Of a stretch of 43,326 bases of DNA, positions 27,339-36,480 are shown piece by piece. Made by a program: the position numbers and the translations under genes. This DNA is from Halanaerobium saccharolyticum (lineage in GTDB: Bacteria; Bacillota; Halanaerobiia; Halanaerobiales; Halanaerobiaceae). The DNA is taken from assembly GCF_003053565.1 (NCBI RefSeq), contig NZ_QAXS01000027.1, positions 1 to 43,326 on the forward strand. The letters run 5' to 3'. Within the stretch, counting starts at the first letter, position 1. Each line of letters begins with the position of its first letter. Below the pieces are notes generated by a model. The model saw nothing but the letters and a program-made list of their open reading frames with translations, searched no databases and was not told the origin of the DNA.

Positions 27339-28289
27339 TTAAAACAGAGAACTCACAGCAAACAGTGATAATAATATCGTAATAATTACAAAGCGAAATA
27401 CAATTTTATTTTCTGCCAGTCCACTTAATTCAAAATGATGATGAATTGGTGTCATCTTAAATACTCTTTTTCCTCCAGTAATTTTAAAATACGGTACCTG
27501 AATCATCACTGAAAGAGTTTCTATCACATAAATACCACCGATAATCAGTAAATATATTTCGGAAGCTGTTAAAACGGCTGTCGCCCCTAAAAAACCTCCA
27601 ATTGCCAGAGAACCAACATCTCCCATAAAGACTGAGGCAGGATTAGCATTAAACCAGAGAAAGGCAGTTGTAGAGCCAGCCATTATTAACATTAAAAGAC
27701 TGTAATTATTAAGTCCCTGCAAATAGAAGATAGCCGCAAAAGCAGCTGAAACAACGGCAGTCACACCTGCTGCCAGACCGTCCAGTCCATCTGTTAAATT
27801 AACAGCATTGGAACTTCCTATAACAACGATAAAAGCCAGGATGAATTTAAAAATTTCTCCTGTTTGGAGATCACCCCAAAAAGGGATTATTAAACTGTGC
27901 TGTTTAACAACAAAAACTGCAGTTACTGCAGTTACTAAAGCTGCAGCTGTCTGTAAAATAATTTTCTGCCAGGCCTTCAACCCTAAAGAGCGCTCAAACT
28001 TAATTTTTAAAAAATCATCTAAAAACCCTGTTAAGGCCATGATAAAAGTTGTCAGCAGCAGGGCAGTATATTCGATATTGAGCGGTACAAAAAATAATGA
28101 GAAAATCAAAAAAACTGAGATAATTAAAAGCCCACCCATAGTTGGTATTCCAGCCTTTTTAAGATGGCTTTCCGGTCCATAATCTCGTACCTGCTGACCA
28201 AAATTTATTTTTTTTATATAATTGATAAAATAATTTCCACTAAATACAATTATTAATAGTGGCAAAATATATGCTAAAATATATTGCAT
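27339..28289 (-). CDS. mraY: Phospho-MurNAc-pentapeptide translocase
   Basis: MraY moves phospho-MurNAc-pentapeptide to undecaprenyl phosphate to make lipid I. The 316-aa protein has about ten membrane helices. The active-site loops are visible: PTMGGLL, the DDFLK motif, TDGLDGLAAG, NPASVFMGDVGSLAIGG and the histidine motif PIHHHFEL. The ATG has a GGAG site that overlaps the end of murF; one base separates the two genes. All the catalytic acidic residues expected are present. Confidence 0.96.
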   Translation of the reverse strand: MQYILAYILPLLIIVFSGNYFINYIKKINFGQQVRDYGPESHLKKAGIPTMGGLLIISVFLIFSLFFVPLNIEYTALLLTTFIMALTGFLDDFLKIKFERSLGLKAWQKIILQTAAALVTAVTAVFVVKQHSLIIPFWGDLQTGEIFKFILAFIVVIGSSNAVNLTDGLDGLAAGVTAVVSAAFAAIFYLQGLNNYSLLMLIMAGSTTAFLWFNANPASVFMGDVGSLAIGGFLGATAVLTASEIYLLIIGGIYVIETLSVMIQVPYFKITGGKRVFKMTPIHHHFELSGLAENKIVFRFVIITILLSLFAVSSLF

Positions 28290-28290
28290 T

Positions 28291-29688
28291 TTAAAGCTCC
28301 TCAGTTTTCAATGCAGCAGCTATTTCTTCTAAATGATTGGCGCGTGAGCCTTTTATTAAAATTAAATCTCCCTCATTAATTTTAGCTGCAAGTAATTCAA
28401 TACATTCCTGATTATTTTTTAAAGTAATAATTCTATCTGACGGCATCTTCCCAGCTGCACCAGCTGCAATTTCTCTAGCTTCTGAACCTATTGTTACCAG
28501 CAGATCAACACCTTTTTCAGCTGCATAAAGCCCAACCTCACGATGTTTAGCCTGACTCTGCTCTCCCAACTCCAGCATTGAAGCTAAAACAGCTATTGTT
28601 CTCTGAGACTGATGTTCTATTAAAACATCAAGAGCTGCCTTAACTGCCAGGGGATTGGCATTATAGCTATCATTAATTATTCTGACCCCTGATTTTAATT
28701 CAATAAAATCCATTCGGTTTGAAGAAAATTCAGCCTGATCCAATCCCTGCTGAACTTCAGCAGAACTCAGTCCATACTCTAAACCAGTTATAATAGCAAC
28801 CACTGCATTATAAATATTGTGTTTTCCAGCTTTATAAAATTTGAAAGAATAATTTTCATTTTTATACCTGATCTTAAAATTTAAAATCTCATTTTTGGTG
28901 TCAAAATTATACTCTAGAGTCTGCAGATCAGCACCCTTTTCAAAACCAAAATATATCACTTCTGCAGTAGTTTCTTTTCCCATTTTTCTGGTATAAAAAT
29001 TATCATAATTTAAAATCGCTTTATTTGAAGGTTTCAACTGGTCGATCAGCTCTTTTTTTGCGCGGGCAATATTTTCTAAACTTCCCAGCTGCTTTAAATG
29101 TGCTTCTGCGACATTTGTAACAATACCGATATCTGGTTCTGCAATTTCTGCCAGCAGTTTAATTTCTCCCAGAGCACTCATCCCCATTTCAAGAACAGCA
29201 AAATCTTCTGCAGCTGTTAATCTCAATAGAGTTAGAGGTAGTCCGATATGATTATTATAATTACCTTCTGTTTTTAAACAGCTATATTTTTGCTTCAAGA
29301 CTGAATAAATTAAGTCTTTAGTAGTTGTTTTACCGGCACTACCTGTAACAGCAATCACTTTTAAGTCAACAAAAGACTTTCTATAATTATGAGCAATATC
29401 CTGCAGAGCTCTAGTAGTATCATCAACTTTTAAAATGGCTGTATCAGAAGCTTTAATAAAATTGTCCTCTATTTCCCGATCAACAATCACTGCTCCAGCT
29501 CCATTTTTTACTGCCTCAGATAGATAAAGATGTCCATCCTGATTTTCACCAATAATTGCTATAAACAAATAATTATCTTTAACTTCTCTGCTGTCAATAA
29601 CAATTTCTTCAATTACCTTATCTGCATCTCCCTGCAGCAATTCTGCGCCAGAAAAATCAATTATCTCAGCTAAATTTAAATTCTGCAT
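28291..29688 (-). CDS. murF: UDP-MurNAc-tripeptide--D-Ala-D-Ala ligase
   Basis: MurF adds D-Ala-D-Ala to the UDP-MurNAc tripeptide. The 465-aa protein has the N-terminal Mur domain (FIAIIGENQDGHLYL), the ATP loop TGSAGKTTTKDL near 115, ILNYDNFYT, and RIINDSYNANPLAVKAAL. The ATG directly follows the murE stop (TAA then ATG), with AAAGGG inside the end of murE, so translation is probably coupled. Its substrate D-Ala-D-Ala would come from the ddl product encoded at 36481-37533. Confidence 0.96.
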   Translation of the reverse strand: MQNLNLAEIIDFSGAELLQGDADKVIEEIVIDSREVKDNYLFIAIIGENQDGHLYLSEAVKNGAGAVIVDREIEDNFIKASDTAILKVDDTTRALQDIAHNYRKSFVDLKVIAVTGSAGKTTTKDLIYSVLKQKYSCLKTEGNYNNHIGLPLTLLRLTAAEDFAVLEMGMSALGEIKLLAEIAEPDIGIVTNVAEAHLKQLGSLENIARAKKELIDQLKPSNKAILNYDNFYTRKMGKETTAEVIYFGFEKGADLQTLEYNFDTKNEILNFKIRYKNENYSFKFYKAGKHNIYNAVVAIITGLEYGLSSAEVQQGLDQAEFSSNRMDFIELKSGVRIINDSYNANPLAVKAALDVLIEHQSQRTIAVLASMLELGEQSQAKHREVGLYAAEKGVDLLVTIGSEAREIAAGAAGKMPSDRIITLKNNQECIELLAAKINEGDLILIKGSRANHLEEIAAALKTEEL

Positions 29689-31155
29689 TTAAATCCCTTT
29701 CAATGCTGAAGCCGCCTGATAAGCTACCTGACGGTCATCCAACTCTATTTTTTTATTATTTAAAATTTGATACTGCTCATGACCTCTACCCAGCAGCATG
29801 ACAAGATCATCTTCTTCAGCAATTTCAACTGCTCTTTGTATTGCCAGTTTTCGATCAGCAATAATTTCGTAATCAGCAAAACTTTCACTAAAACCTGATT
29901 TGATTTCAGTAAATATTTTTTCCGGATCCTCACTGCGGGGATTATCATTGCTTACAATTGTATAGTCTGCATATTTTTCTGCCAGTTTAGCCATAGCAGG
30001 TCTTTTACTCCGGTCTCTATCACCACCACAACCAAATAGCACAATTAATCTATTTTTATCCATTGCTGCAGCAGTTTCTAAAACATTCTTCATTCCATCC
30101 GGGGTGTGGGCATAATCAACAACAATTTGAAAGTTTTGGCCGGCATTGATAATTTCAAAACGACCCGGAACAGAATCAACCTCAGCCAGAGCCTTTTCTA
30201 TACTCTCCGCTTCAACCCCCAGCAGATTAGCTGTCAGTATTGAAGCAAGAGAATTATAAATATTAAATATCCCGCCCAGTCTTAACTTGAAAAGAGATTC
30301 TATTCTGCCACCACTTTTATATTCCATACCTCTTTGATGGAGTTTGAAATTTTTTGTATATAAATCAGCAGCTTCAGAATCCAAACTATAAAAATACTTC
30401 TTGCCGCCAGATTTTTCTTTAATATAATCAGCATTTGGATCATCAAGATTGATTACCGCAAATTTATCCTGAGCAAGCTGAGAAAATAACCTTGACTTAA
30501 CTTCACGATAATTTTCCAGTGTTTTATGATAATCTAAATGTTCAGGACTTATATTGGTAAAAACTGCAGCCTCAAATTTCATTCCTGCAACCCGATATAA
30601 ATCTAGAGCATGAGAAGAAACCTCCATAACTCCATATTTTACCTCTTCTTCTCTCATTTGAGCAAAATATCTGTATAAATCAATTGATTCTGGAGTTGTT
30701 CTACTTGAAGCGAGTTCCTGATTTCCAATTATATTTTTAATTGTTCCAAATAAAGCAGCTTTTCCAGCCGCCTCTTTTAAAATATTATATAATAAATAAG
30801 CAGTAGTTGTTTTACCATTGGTTCCAGTAATTCCAATCAGTTTTATTTCGCTAAGTGGATCTTCAAAAAAATTCTTCCCCAGTTCAGCCATGGTCTTTCT
30901 GCTGTTATTCACTTTAATATAAGTAATACCACTCTCATATTGAGGAATATCTTTTTCAATTATAATAGCTGTGGCCCCATTTTTAATGGCCTGAGAAATA
31001 AATTGATGACCATCCACTTCAAAACCACTGACGGCGATAAACATATTATCTTTTTCTACTTCTCTTGAATCATATTTTAGTTCAGTAATCGTTTTGTTTA
31101 AACTGCCTTTTTTTAATTCAAAATCTATATTTTTTAATAATTTTTTTAACTCCAT
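29689..31155 (-). CDS. murE: UDP-MurNAc-L-Ala-D-Glu--meso-DAP ligase
   Basis: MurE adds the third amino acid of the stem peptide. I chose the ATG at 31153-31155 (488 aa), eight bases after GGAGG. A frame reaching 31185 has no such site. The protein has DSREVEKDNMFIAVSGF at the start, the ATP loop GITGTNGKTTTAYL near 110 and HTPDGMKN. DNPRSEDP at about 404-411 is the motif associated with meso-diaminopimelate rather than lysine, so the wall is predicted to be mDAP type. It lies 37 bases after the PASTA PBP gene. Confidence 0.96.
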   Translation of the reverse strand: MELKKLLKNIDFELKKGSLNKTITELKYDSREVEKDNMFIAVSGFEVDGHQFISQAIKNGATAIIIEKDIPQYESGITYIKVNNSRKTMAELGKNFFEDPLSEIKLIGITGTNGKTTTAYLLYNILKEAAGKAALFGTIKNIIGNQELASSRTTPESIDLYRYFAQMREEEVKYGVMEVSSHALDLYRVAGMKFEAAVFTNISPEHLDYHKTLENYREVKSRLFSQLAQDKFAVINLDDPNADYIKEKSGGKKYFYSLDSEAADLYTKNFKLHQRGMEYKSGGRIESLFKLRLGGIFNIYNSLASILTANLLGVEAESIEKALAEVDSVPGRFEIINAGQNFQIVVDYAHTPDGMKNVLETAAAMDKNRLIVLFGCGGDRDRSKRPAMAKLAEKYADYTIVSNDNPRSEDPEKIFTEIKSGFSESFADYEIIADRKLAIQRAVEIAEEDDLVMLLGRGHEQYQILNNKKIELDDRQVAYQAASALKGI

Positions 31156-31192
31156 ATTTATTAACCTCCAAAATCCAGATCTCAATTTTAAA

Positions 31193-33262
31193 CTAACGGA
31201 GTTTTAAATTTATTTGATTTGTACTTTTAATTCTCCTGCCCGGATAAACTGATTGTCCAATCACTTTACCTGAACCAGACAGTGTAACTTTTAAACCTTT
31301 TTGTTCTGCCAGTTTTACTGCAGCATTTCCCTGCAGACCCCTAAAATCTGGTACTGCAATTAAGATTTCCTCTTTAGCTTCTTTTTCACTAAATAGCCAG
31401 ACAGTAGAATTATAATTACTTTCTATACCGGCAGCTGGAAGTTGATCTTTTACTATCTTTCCATCTCCAATTAGTTTAACATTAAATCCTTTTTCTCTCA
31501 AACTAGTTTCAGCACTCAAAAAACTTTCGCCTATTAAATTAGGTATCTCAATTTCCTGTTCATTGTTTTGATAAGAAAATTCATCTTTAGTATCCGGTTT
31601 AATATTTAAGTAATTTAAAATATTAGCTGTTAAATTTTTAAAAACAGGGGCAGCTGTCTGACTGCCGTAGTATGTTTCACCTTTGATGTCATATAAAATC
31701 GTTAGGACAACCAAATCCCTATCACCTGCAGGTACTATCCCAATAAAAGAAGAATCATAAATGTCCTCATTATAGTGTTTGGCTGTACCGGTCTTTCCGC
31801 CAATTTCGTAACCCTCAATTGCTGCTTGAGTCCCGGTGCCGCTCTCTACCACCTGTTTTAATAATTCCTTTGTTTTATCTGCAGTACTCTTTGAAATAAC
31901 CTGTCTCACTATCTGAGGTTCGTTGATTATATTTTCAGACCTGCTTCCTGTATCTACTTCTTTAACAAGTCGGGGCTGCATTAGTTTTCCTCCGTTAGCA
32001 ACTGAAGAAATAGCTGCTGCAAGCTGAATCGGTGTTACAGAAATCCCATGACCAAAAGAAAATGTTGCCAGCTCCACCGGACCAATTCTGTCATATTCTG
32101 GAATAATCCCCCTGGCTTCAGCCGGAAGTCGAATTCCACTCTGTTCTCCAAAACCAAAGGCTTTGATGTAGGAATAAAAAGTTTCTTTATCCATTTTCAG
32201 TCCAACTTCTACAAAACCGGGATTACAGGAGTTTTTAACAACTTCAGCAAAGGTCTGACTTCTATGACCTCTATTGCTCCAGCAGTTAATCTCCTCATTT
32301 TCTACATAGATATGCCCGGGATCTGTTAAAATATCATTTTCAGTTATTACGCCTTCTTCTAAAGCAGCTGCTGCTGTTATGATCTTAAAAGTCGAGCCCG
32401 GTTCAAAAACATCATTGATCGCTCGATTGCGCCAACTTTCTTCTGAATAATCCCCAAATTGGTTGGGGTTATAAAGAGGTGTGTTGGCCATAGCAAGCAG
32501 ATCACCATTGGATGAGTCCATGACGATTACTGAGCCACCAGAAAAATCAAACTTCTCAGCAGCATTTTTTAGTTCTTTTTCTGCCATATATTGAATTACT
32601 TCGTCTATTGTTAGATGAACATTATATCCGTCTCTCCCAGGTACAGCTTCTCGAATCCCATTAGGAATAGTTTTACCCTGGGCATCTCTTTCAATAATCA
32701 TTTTCCCTGCTTTACCGCTTAAATAATTATTATAAGATAGCTCCAGACCACTTAAACCATTATTATCTACACCTGTAAAACCAATTATATGAGAAGCAAG
32801 TTCTCCCTCTGGATAATATCGTTTGCTTTCTTCAGTAAATGTAATGCCCTTTAAGTTTTTTGCTTCAATCTGCTCATACAACTCATTACTAACTTTTCTC
32901 TGCAAAAAAATTGCAGCAGCATCTGAAGTGATTCTTCTATAAATTGTATTATAACTAATATCAAGCAGCTCAGTCAGTTCTGCAGCCGTTTTTTCGGGAT
33001 TAATAATATTATCCGGCAGAGCAACTACAGTCTTAGCTGGTAGGCTGACTGCAAGTTTCCTGCCGGTATTATCATAGATTATTCCTCTTTCTGAGTTAAC
33101 CACAAACTCCTTTATTCTCTGATTTAAGGCTTTATGCTCATATTCAGCACTATTAATTACCTGAATCCAGACAAGCCTAAGTGCCAGAATAATAAAAAGT
33201 ATAAATATTATTGCGAAATAGAATATTATTCTATTTTTTTTACTTTCTTCAAATTGCTGCAA
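31193..33262 (-). CDS. Class B penicillin-binding protein with two PASTA domains (PBP2B/SpoVD type)
   Basis: This is the septal transpeptidase that crosslinks new peptidoglycan with FtsW. The 689-aa protein has a membrane anchor (about 11-34), a dimerisation domain, and a transpeptidase domain with Ser290 (GSTFK), SCN at 345-347 and KTG at 490-492. Two PASTA domains follow (about 571-628 and 633-689). The start is TTG (33260-33262) behind GGAGG. SpoVD and PBP2B share this layout. It is the only copy in the window and no sporulation gene is near, so a division role is more likely. It follows ftsL by 11 bases. Confidence 0.93.
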   Translation of the reverse strand: MQQFEESKKNRIIFYFAIIFILFIILALRLVWIQVINSAEYEHKALNQRIKEFVVNSERGIIYDNTGRKLAVSLPAKTVVALPDNIINPEKTAAELTELLDISYNTIYRRITSDAAAIFLQRKVSNELYEQIEAKNLKGITFTEESKRYYPEGELASHIIGFTGVDNNGLSGLELSYNNYLSGKAGKMIIERDAQGKTIPNGIREAVPGRDGYNVHLTIDEVIQYMAEKELKNAAEKFDFSGGSVIVMDSSNGDLLAMANTPLYNPNQFGDYSEESWRNRAINDVFEPGSTFKIITAAAALEEGVITENDILTDPGHIYVENEEINCWSNRGHRSQTFAEVVKNSCNPGFVEVGLKMDKETFYSYIKAFGFGEQSGIRLPAEARGIIPEYDRIGPVELATFSFGHGISVTPIQLAAAISSVANGGKLMQPRLVKEVDTGSRSENIINEPQIVRQVISKSTADKTKELLKQVVESGTGTQAAIEGYEIGGKTGTAKHYNEDIYDSSFIGIVPAGDRDLVVLTILYDIKGETYYGSQTAAPVFKNLTANILNYLNIKPDTKDEFSYQNNEQEIEIPNLIGESFLSAETSLREKGFNVKLIGDGKIVKDQLPAAGIESNYNSTVWLFSEKEAKEEILIAVPDFRGLQGNAAVKLAEQKGLKVTLSGSGKVIGQSVYPGRRIKSTNQINLKLR

Positions 33263-33273
33263 ATTTAATCCTC

Positions 33274-33744
33274 CTACTCAAGTGATTCAGCCTGAACAGT
33301 AGTAACTTCTTTTACTATTTTATCATAAATTTGCGCTAAGAAAAACTTTTCTTTTGGAATATCTGCCATAAATTTTTCTTCTCTTTTAATTTGATTATTA
33401 TAGACAAGTGTTTCTTTTTCACTGGCATCTACCATATTCAATTCATTCTTTGCAATTCTTTCCACCTGCGCCAGAGAAGTTTTACTGGCAAGTTTAACTT
33501 CCAACCTTTCATTTTTTGATCTAACTGCTTCCAATCTGTCTTCCAGTTCAAGCAGTTTAGAACTACTCTGATTGATATTTAATACTTGAGAAACATATAA
33601 CAAAATTGAAATACTTACAAAAACCAGCATGAATATGTATAATATTGTGAAGGCCTGTTTTTTAACATTAGTAAAATTATAGGATGATTCATTTAGATAA
33701 TTGCTTTCTGAAGCCAAATTTATATAATCCTGACCCTGATACAT
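33274..33744 (-). CDS. ftsL: FtsL-like division protein
   Basis: FtsL is a small bitopic protein that joins DivIC and FtsQ and activates FtsW with its PBP. The 156-aa product has a cytoplasmic start (about 1-30), one membrane helix (about 31-54), a coiled coil (about 58-95) and a periplasmic end. FtsL sequences are poorly conserved. The call rests on this layout and on its place between rsmH and the PBP gene. The ATG has an AAGGGGG site. Confidence 0.87.
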   Translation of the reverse strand: MYQGQDYINLASESNYLNESSYNFTNVKKQAFTILYIFMLVFVSISILLYVSQVLNINQSSSKLLELEDRLEAVRSKNERLEVKLASKTSLAQVERIAKNELNMVDASEKETLVYNNQIKREEKFMADIPKEKFFLAQIYDKIVKEVTTVQAESLE

Positions 33745-33765
33745 TTTACTACCCCCTTTTATTAG

Positions 33766-34698
33766 TTAAATCTTCTCAGCTACTCTCATTTTTGCACTAC
33801 GTGAACGTGGATTTGCTTCTTTTTCGGTTTTAGAAGCCTGAACCGGACTTCTGGTTATAACTTTTACTTCCGCTTCTTTGTCACAAACACAGATTGGAAA
33901 ATCTGGTGGACAGGTACAGTCATTTGCCAGATCTCTAAATTTGTGTTTTACTATTCGGTCTTCCAGTGAATGAAAAGTAATTATTACCAGTCTTCCACCT
34001 GGATTTAAATAAGAAACTGCCTTATCAATTAAATTTTTTAACTGTTCTAACTCATTATTAGTTTCAATTCTTAAAGCCTGAAAAGTTCTGCGAGCAGGGT
34101 GTCCACCACTTCTCCTAACAGCCTTTGGAATAGCAGCTTTAATAACTTCTACCAGATCAGCGGTAGTATTAATTTCATTTTCTTTCCTCATTTTTACAAT
34201 AAATTCTGCTATTCTGGCAGCCCAGTTTTCCTCTCCGTATTCTGTAATTATTTTTTCTAACTGCTCCTGAGAATAATTGTTTACTATATCTTTTGCCGTT
34301 AATTTCTGCTCCGGGTTCATTCTCATATCAAGTGGACCATCCTTTTGATAGCTAAACCCGCGCTCCGGATTATCCAACTGAGGAGAAGAAACTCCTAAAT
34401 CAAATAGCATCCCGTCAACAGCTTCAATCCCCAGTTTGCCAAAAACCCGATCAAAATCCTGAAAATTAGAATGTTCTAAAACAAGTCTCTTTTCATTTGG
34501 AAATTTTTCTCTGACCGCTTTAATAGCAGCGGTATCTCGATCAACTGCTATTAATTTTCCCTGTTCAGAAAGATTTTTCAAAATTTCTGAACTGTGGCCG
34601 GCTCTACCCAGAGTCCCATCCAGGTAAATCCCGTCTTCTTTTATATTTAAATATTCAACTGCTTCGTTTAACAATACTGCCTGATGTTCAAAATCCAT
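33766..34698 (-). CDS. rsmH: 16S rRNA (cytosine-1402-N4)-methyltransferase
   Basis: RsmH (MraW) methylates N4 of C1402 in the decoding centre of 16S rRNA, using SAM. The 310-aa protein has DGTLGRAGHSSEIL as the SAM loop, FDLGVSSPQLD, the GFSYQKDGPLDMRM motif, RRTFQALRI and ITFHSLEDRIVKHKF. It ends with SRSAKMRVAEK, the family tail. The ATG has an AAAGGA site, 11 bases after mraZ. Confidence 0.97.
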   Translation of the reverse strand: MDFEHQAVLLNEAVEYLNIKEDGIYLDGTLGRAGHSSEILKNLSEQGKLIAVDRDTAAIKAVREKFPNEKRLVLEHSNFQDFDRVFGKLGIEAVDGMLFDLGVSSPQLDNPERGFSYQKDGPLDMRMNPEQKLTAKDIVNNYSQEQLEKIITEYGEENWAARIAEFIVKMRKENEINTTADLVEVIKAAIPKAVRRSGGHPARRTFQALRIETNNELEQLKNLIDKAVSYLNPGGRLVIITFHSLEDRIVKHKFRDLANDCTCPPDFPICVCDKEAEVKVITRSPVQASKTEKEANPRSRSAKMRVAEKI

Positions 34699-34709
34699 AT
34701 TTATCCTTT

Positions 34710-35141
34710 CTAGATTCCAAGTTCTTCCATTGCATCTGCAATGTCTTCATAAGAATCTTCTACATCATCCATGTAGCTGTCCCATTTTTCTTTGGCCCAG
34801 AGTTCGATTCGATTTGCCAGACCAATTATCACAATTTCATGTTCAAAATCTGCATAGTCTCTTAAATTTATTGGAAGGGAAACTCTTCCCTGTTTATCTA
34901 ATTCACATTCGTTGGCTCCTGAAAAGAAAAAGCGGACAAAATTACGGGCGTTTTTACTGGTCATCGGTAAGGAAGTTAACTTTTTTTCTAATTCTTTCCA
35001 CTCATCCATTGGATATAAAAATAAACAGTTGTCCAGTCCTCTGGTAATGACAAACTGCTCACTCAAGTCATCTCTGAGCTTAGAAGGAATAATTAAACGT
35101 CCTTTTTTATCCATATTATGAGTGTATTCTCCCATAAACAT
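34710..35141 (-). CDS. mraZ: Transcriptional regulator MraZ
   Basis: MraZ is an AbrB-fold ring protein that binds direct repeats before its own gene and represses the dcw operon. I chose the ATG at 35139-35141, which gives the family start [15 protein letters not shown] and 143 aa. A frame reaching 35186 runs back through the operator repeats. Two SpoVT/AbrB halves are visible: [13 protein letters not shown], and later [13 protein letters not shown]. It is the first gene of the cluster, just inside four 10-bp boxes at 35150-35189. Confidence 0.95.
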   Translation of the reverse strand: MFMGEYTHNMDKKGRLIIPSKLRDDLSEQFVITRGLDNCLFLYPMDEWKELEKKLTSLPMTSKNARNFVRFFFSGANECELDKQGRVSLPINLRDYADFEHEIVIIGLANRIELWAKEKWDSYMDDVEDSYEDIADAMEELGI

Positions 35142-35149
35142 AATATCAC

Positions 35150-35189
35150 TTCCCACTTTCCACCCTTTTGCTCCACTTTCCACCACTTA
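35150..35189 (-). promoter_or_regulatory. MraZ operator: four 10-bp direct repeats
   Basis: Read on the minus strand, four consecutive 10-mers lie at 35180-35189 (TAAGTGGTGG), 35170-35179 (AAAGTGGAGC), 35160-35169 (AAAAGGGTGG) and 35150-35159 (AAAGTGGGAA). The AAAGTGG-N3 pattern with a 10-base step matches MraZ boxes known from other bacteria. The last box ends 9 bases before the mraZ ATG and probably includes its ribosome binding site. Confidence 0.8.
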
Positions 35190-35282
35190 ATAATTTTATT
35201 CTACATCGAAGAGAAAAGTCCTTTATATTTTCCAAAAAAATTATAAATTTTTACCATTTGAAAATAATTACTGATAAAATAG

Positions 35283-35304
35283 AAAAAACCCACCAAATGG
35301 TGGG
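35283..35304 (-). terminator. Rho-independent terminator after dinB
   Basis: A 6-bp GC-rich stem (CCCACC with GGTGGG, arms 35289-35294 and 35299-35304) with a 4-nt loop is followed on the minus strand by T6. It begins 4 bases past the dinB stop and separates dinB from the mraZ promoter region. Confidence 0.88.
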
Positions 35305-35307
35305 TGA

Positions 35308-36480
35308 TTAATCATCATTATTTAAATAAAGTTTTCGAGCTCGCGAAATTTTATCAAACCCATATTTTCTCTTTAGCTGATCAATAGTTTGGTCAAGCTG
35401 ATCCTCATTTTCACCTGCAAATAAATTTAACTGCTCCTGTCCCTCCTGGCATAAATTTGAAACTCCCAAACCGAGTAAGCGAAGAGGCTTAGTTAATAAA
35501 TTATTTTGAATTAATAATTCTTTTGCTCGCTGATAAATTTCTTCACTGCTGTTTACAGCAACTTTAAGAGATTTCTGCCTGCTGTAGGTGCTGAAGTCTG
35601 AATATCTTACCTTGATAAAAACGGTTGAACCCTTAAGAGAATTACTGTGGAGGCGAAAAGATACTTTTTCGCTCATTTTAAATAAATATGCAAAAAGCTT
35701 ATCCTGATCACTTATATTATCAGCAAAAGTTTCTTCGTGACTGACTGATTTAATTTCACTCCTGCTTTTTACATCTCTGTTGTCTATACCCCGTGATAGA
35801 AAAAACAGCTTTACACCTGCTTTGCCATAGTTCTTTTTTAATTCTTCTAGAGAATATGGCCAGATATCACCTGCTTTGTAAATGTTTTTCTCGGCAAGTT
35901 TAGCAGCAAAAACATCACCCACTCCCCAGATTTTATCAATATCCAGGTGGCGCATAAAACTTTTAATATCTTTTTTTCTAATAACAGTCAGTCCATCAGG
36001 CTTATCAAAGTCAGAAGCTAGCTTAGCTAAAAACTTATTAACAGATACACCAACAGAAATTGTTAGGTCAGTTTTCTTTTTTACTTCTATTTTAATTTTT
36101 TTAGCTATTTCTACAGGATTACCATATAATCTTTCACAGCCTCTAACATCCAGAAAAGCCTCATCAATAGAAAGTTTTTCAACTAGCGGAGTATATCTCT
36201 TTAAAATTGAAAAAACTTCTCTTGAAGCAGCTTTATAAAGCCCGTGTCTGGCTGGCAGATAAATTCCATCCGGACAGAGTTTTTTTGCCTGAGCAATTGG
36301 CATTGCCGAATGCACTCCAAATTTCCTGGCTTCATAGGAAGCAGTAGACACAACTCCGCGGTTACTTAAGTTTACACCACCAACGATTACAGCCTTACCC
36401 TGAAGTTCAGGGTTTTCTCGCTGTTCAACAGCTGAAAAGAAAGCATCCATATCTGCATGTAATATCTGAAGTTTATCCAT
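35308..36480 (-). CDS. dinB: Y-family DNA polymerase IV
   Basis: DinB copies past DNA lesions with low fidelity. The 390-aa protein has catalytic acids Asp10 (HADMDAFF) and Asp106-Glu107 (LSIDEAFLDV), the palm and thumb blocks (TASYEARKFGVHSAMP, SVGVSVNKFLAKLASD, IWGVG) and a little-finger domain. A QLNLF sequence near residue 354 matches the clamp-binding motif. The ATG directly follows the ddl stop, so translation is probably coupled. No SOS box was recognised before ddl. Confidence 0.95.
   Translation of the reverse strand: MDKLQILHADMDAFFSAVEQRENPELQGKAVIVGGVNLSNRGVVSTASYEARKFGVHSAMPIAQAKKLCPDGIYLPARHGLYKAASREVFSILKRYTPLVEKLSIDEAFLDVRGCERLYGNPVEIAKKIKIEVKKKTDLTISVGVSVNKFLAKLASDFDKPDGLTVIRKKDIKSFMRHLDIDKIWGVGDVFAAKLAEKNIYKAGDIWPYSLEELKKNYGKAGVKLFFLSRGIDNRDVKSRSEIKSVSHEETFADNISDQDKLFAYLFKMSEKVSFRLHSNSLKGSTVFIKVRYSDFSTYSRQKSLKVAVNSSEEIYQRAKELLIQNNLLTKPLRLLGLGVSNLCQEGQEQLNLFAGENEDQLDQTIDQLKRKYGFDKISRARKLYLNNDD

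Noticed and set aside
31193-33262. PASTA PBP as the sporulation protein SpoVD
   Set aside because: The layout fits, but it is the only such gene in the cluster and no sporulation gene is near; a vegetative septal role is more economical.
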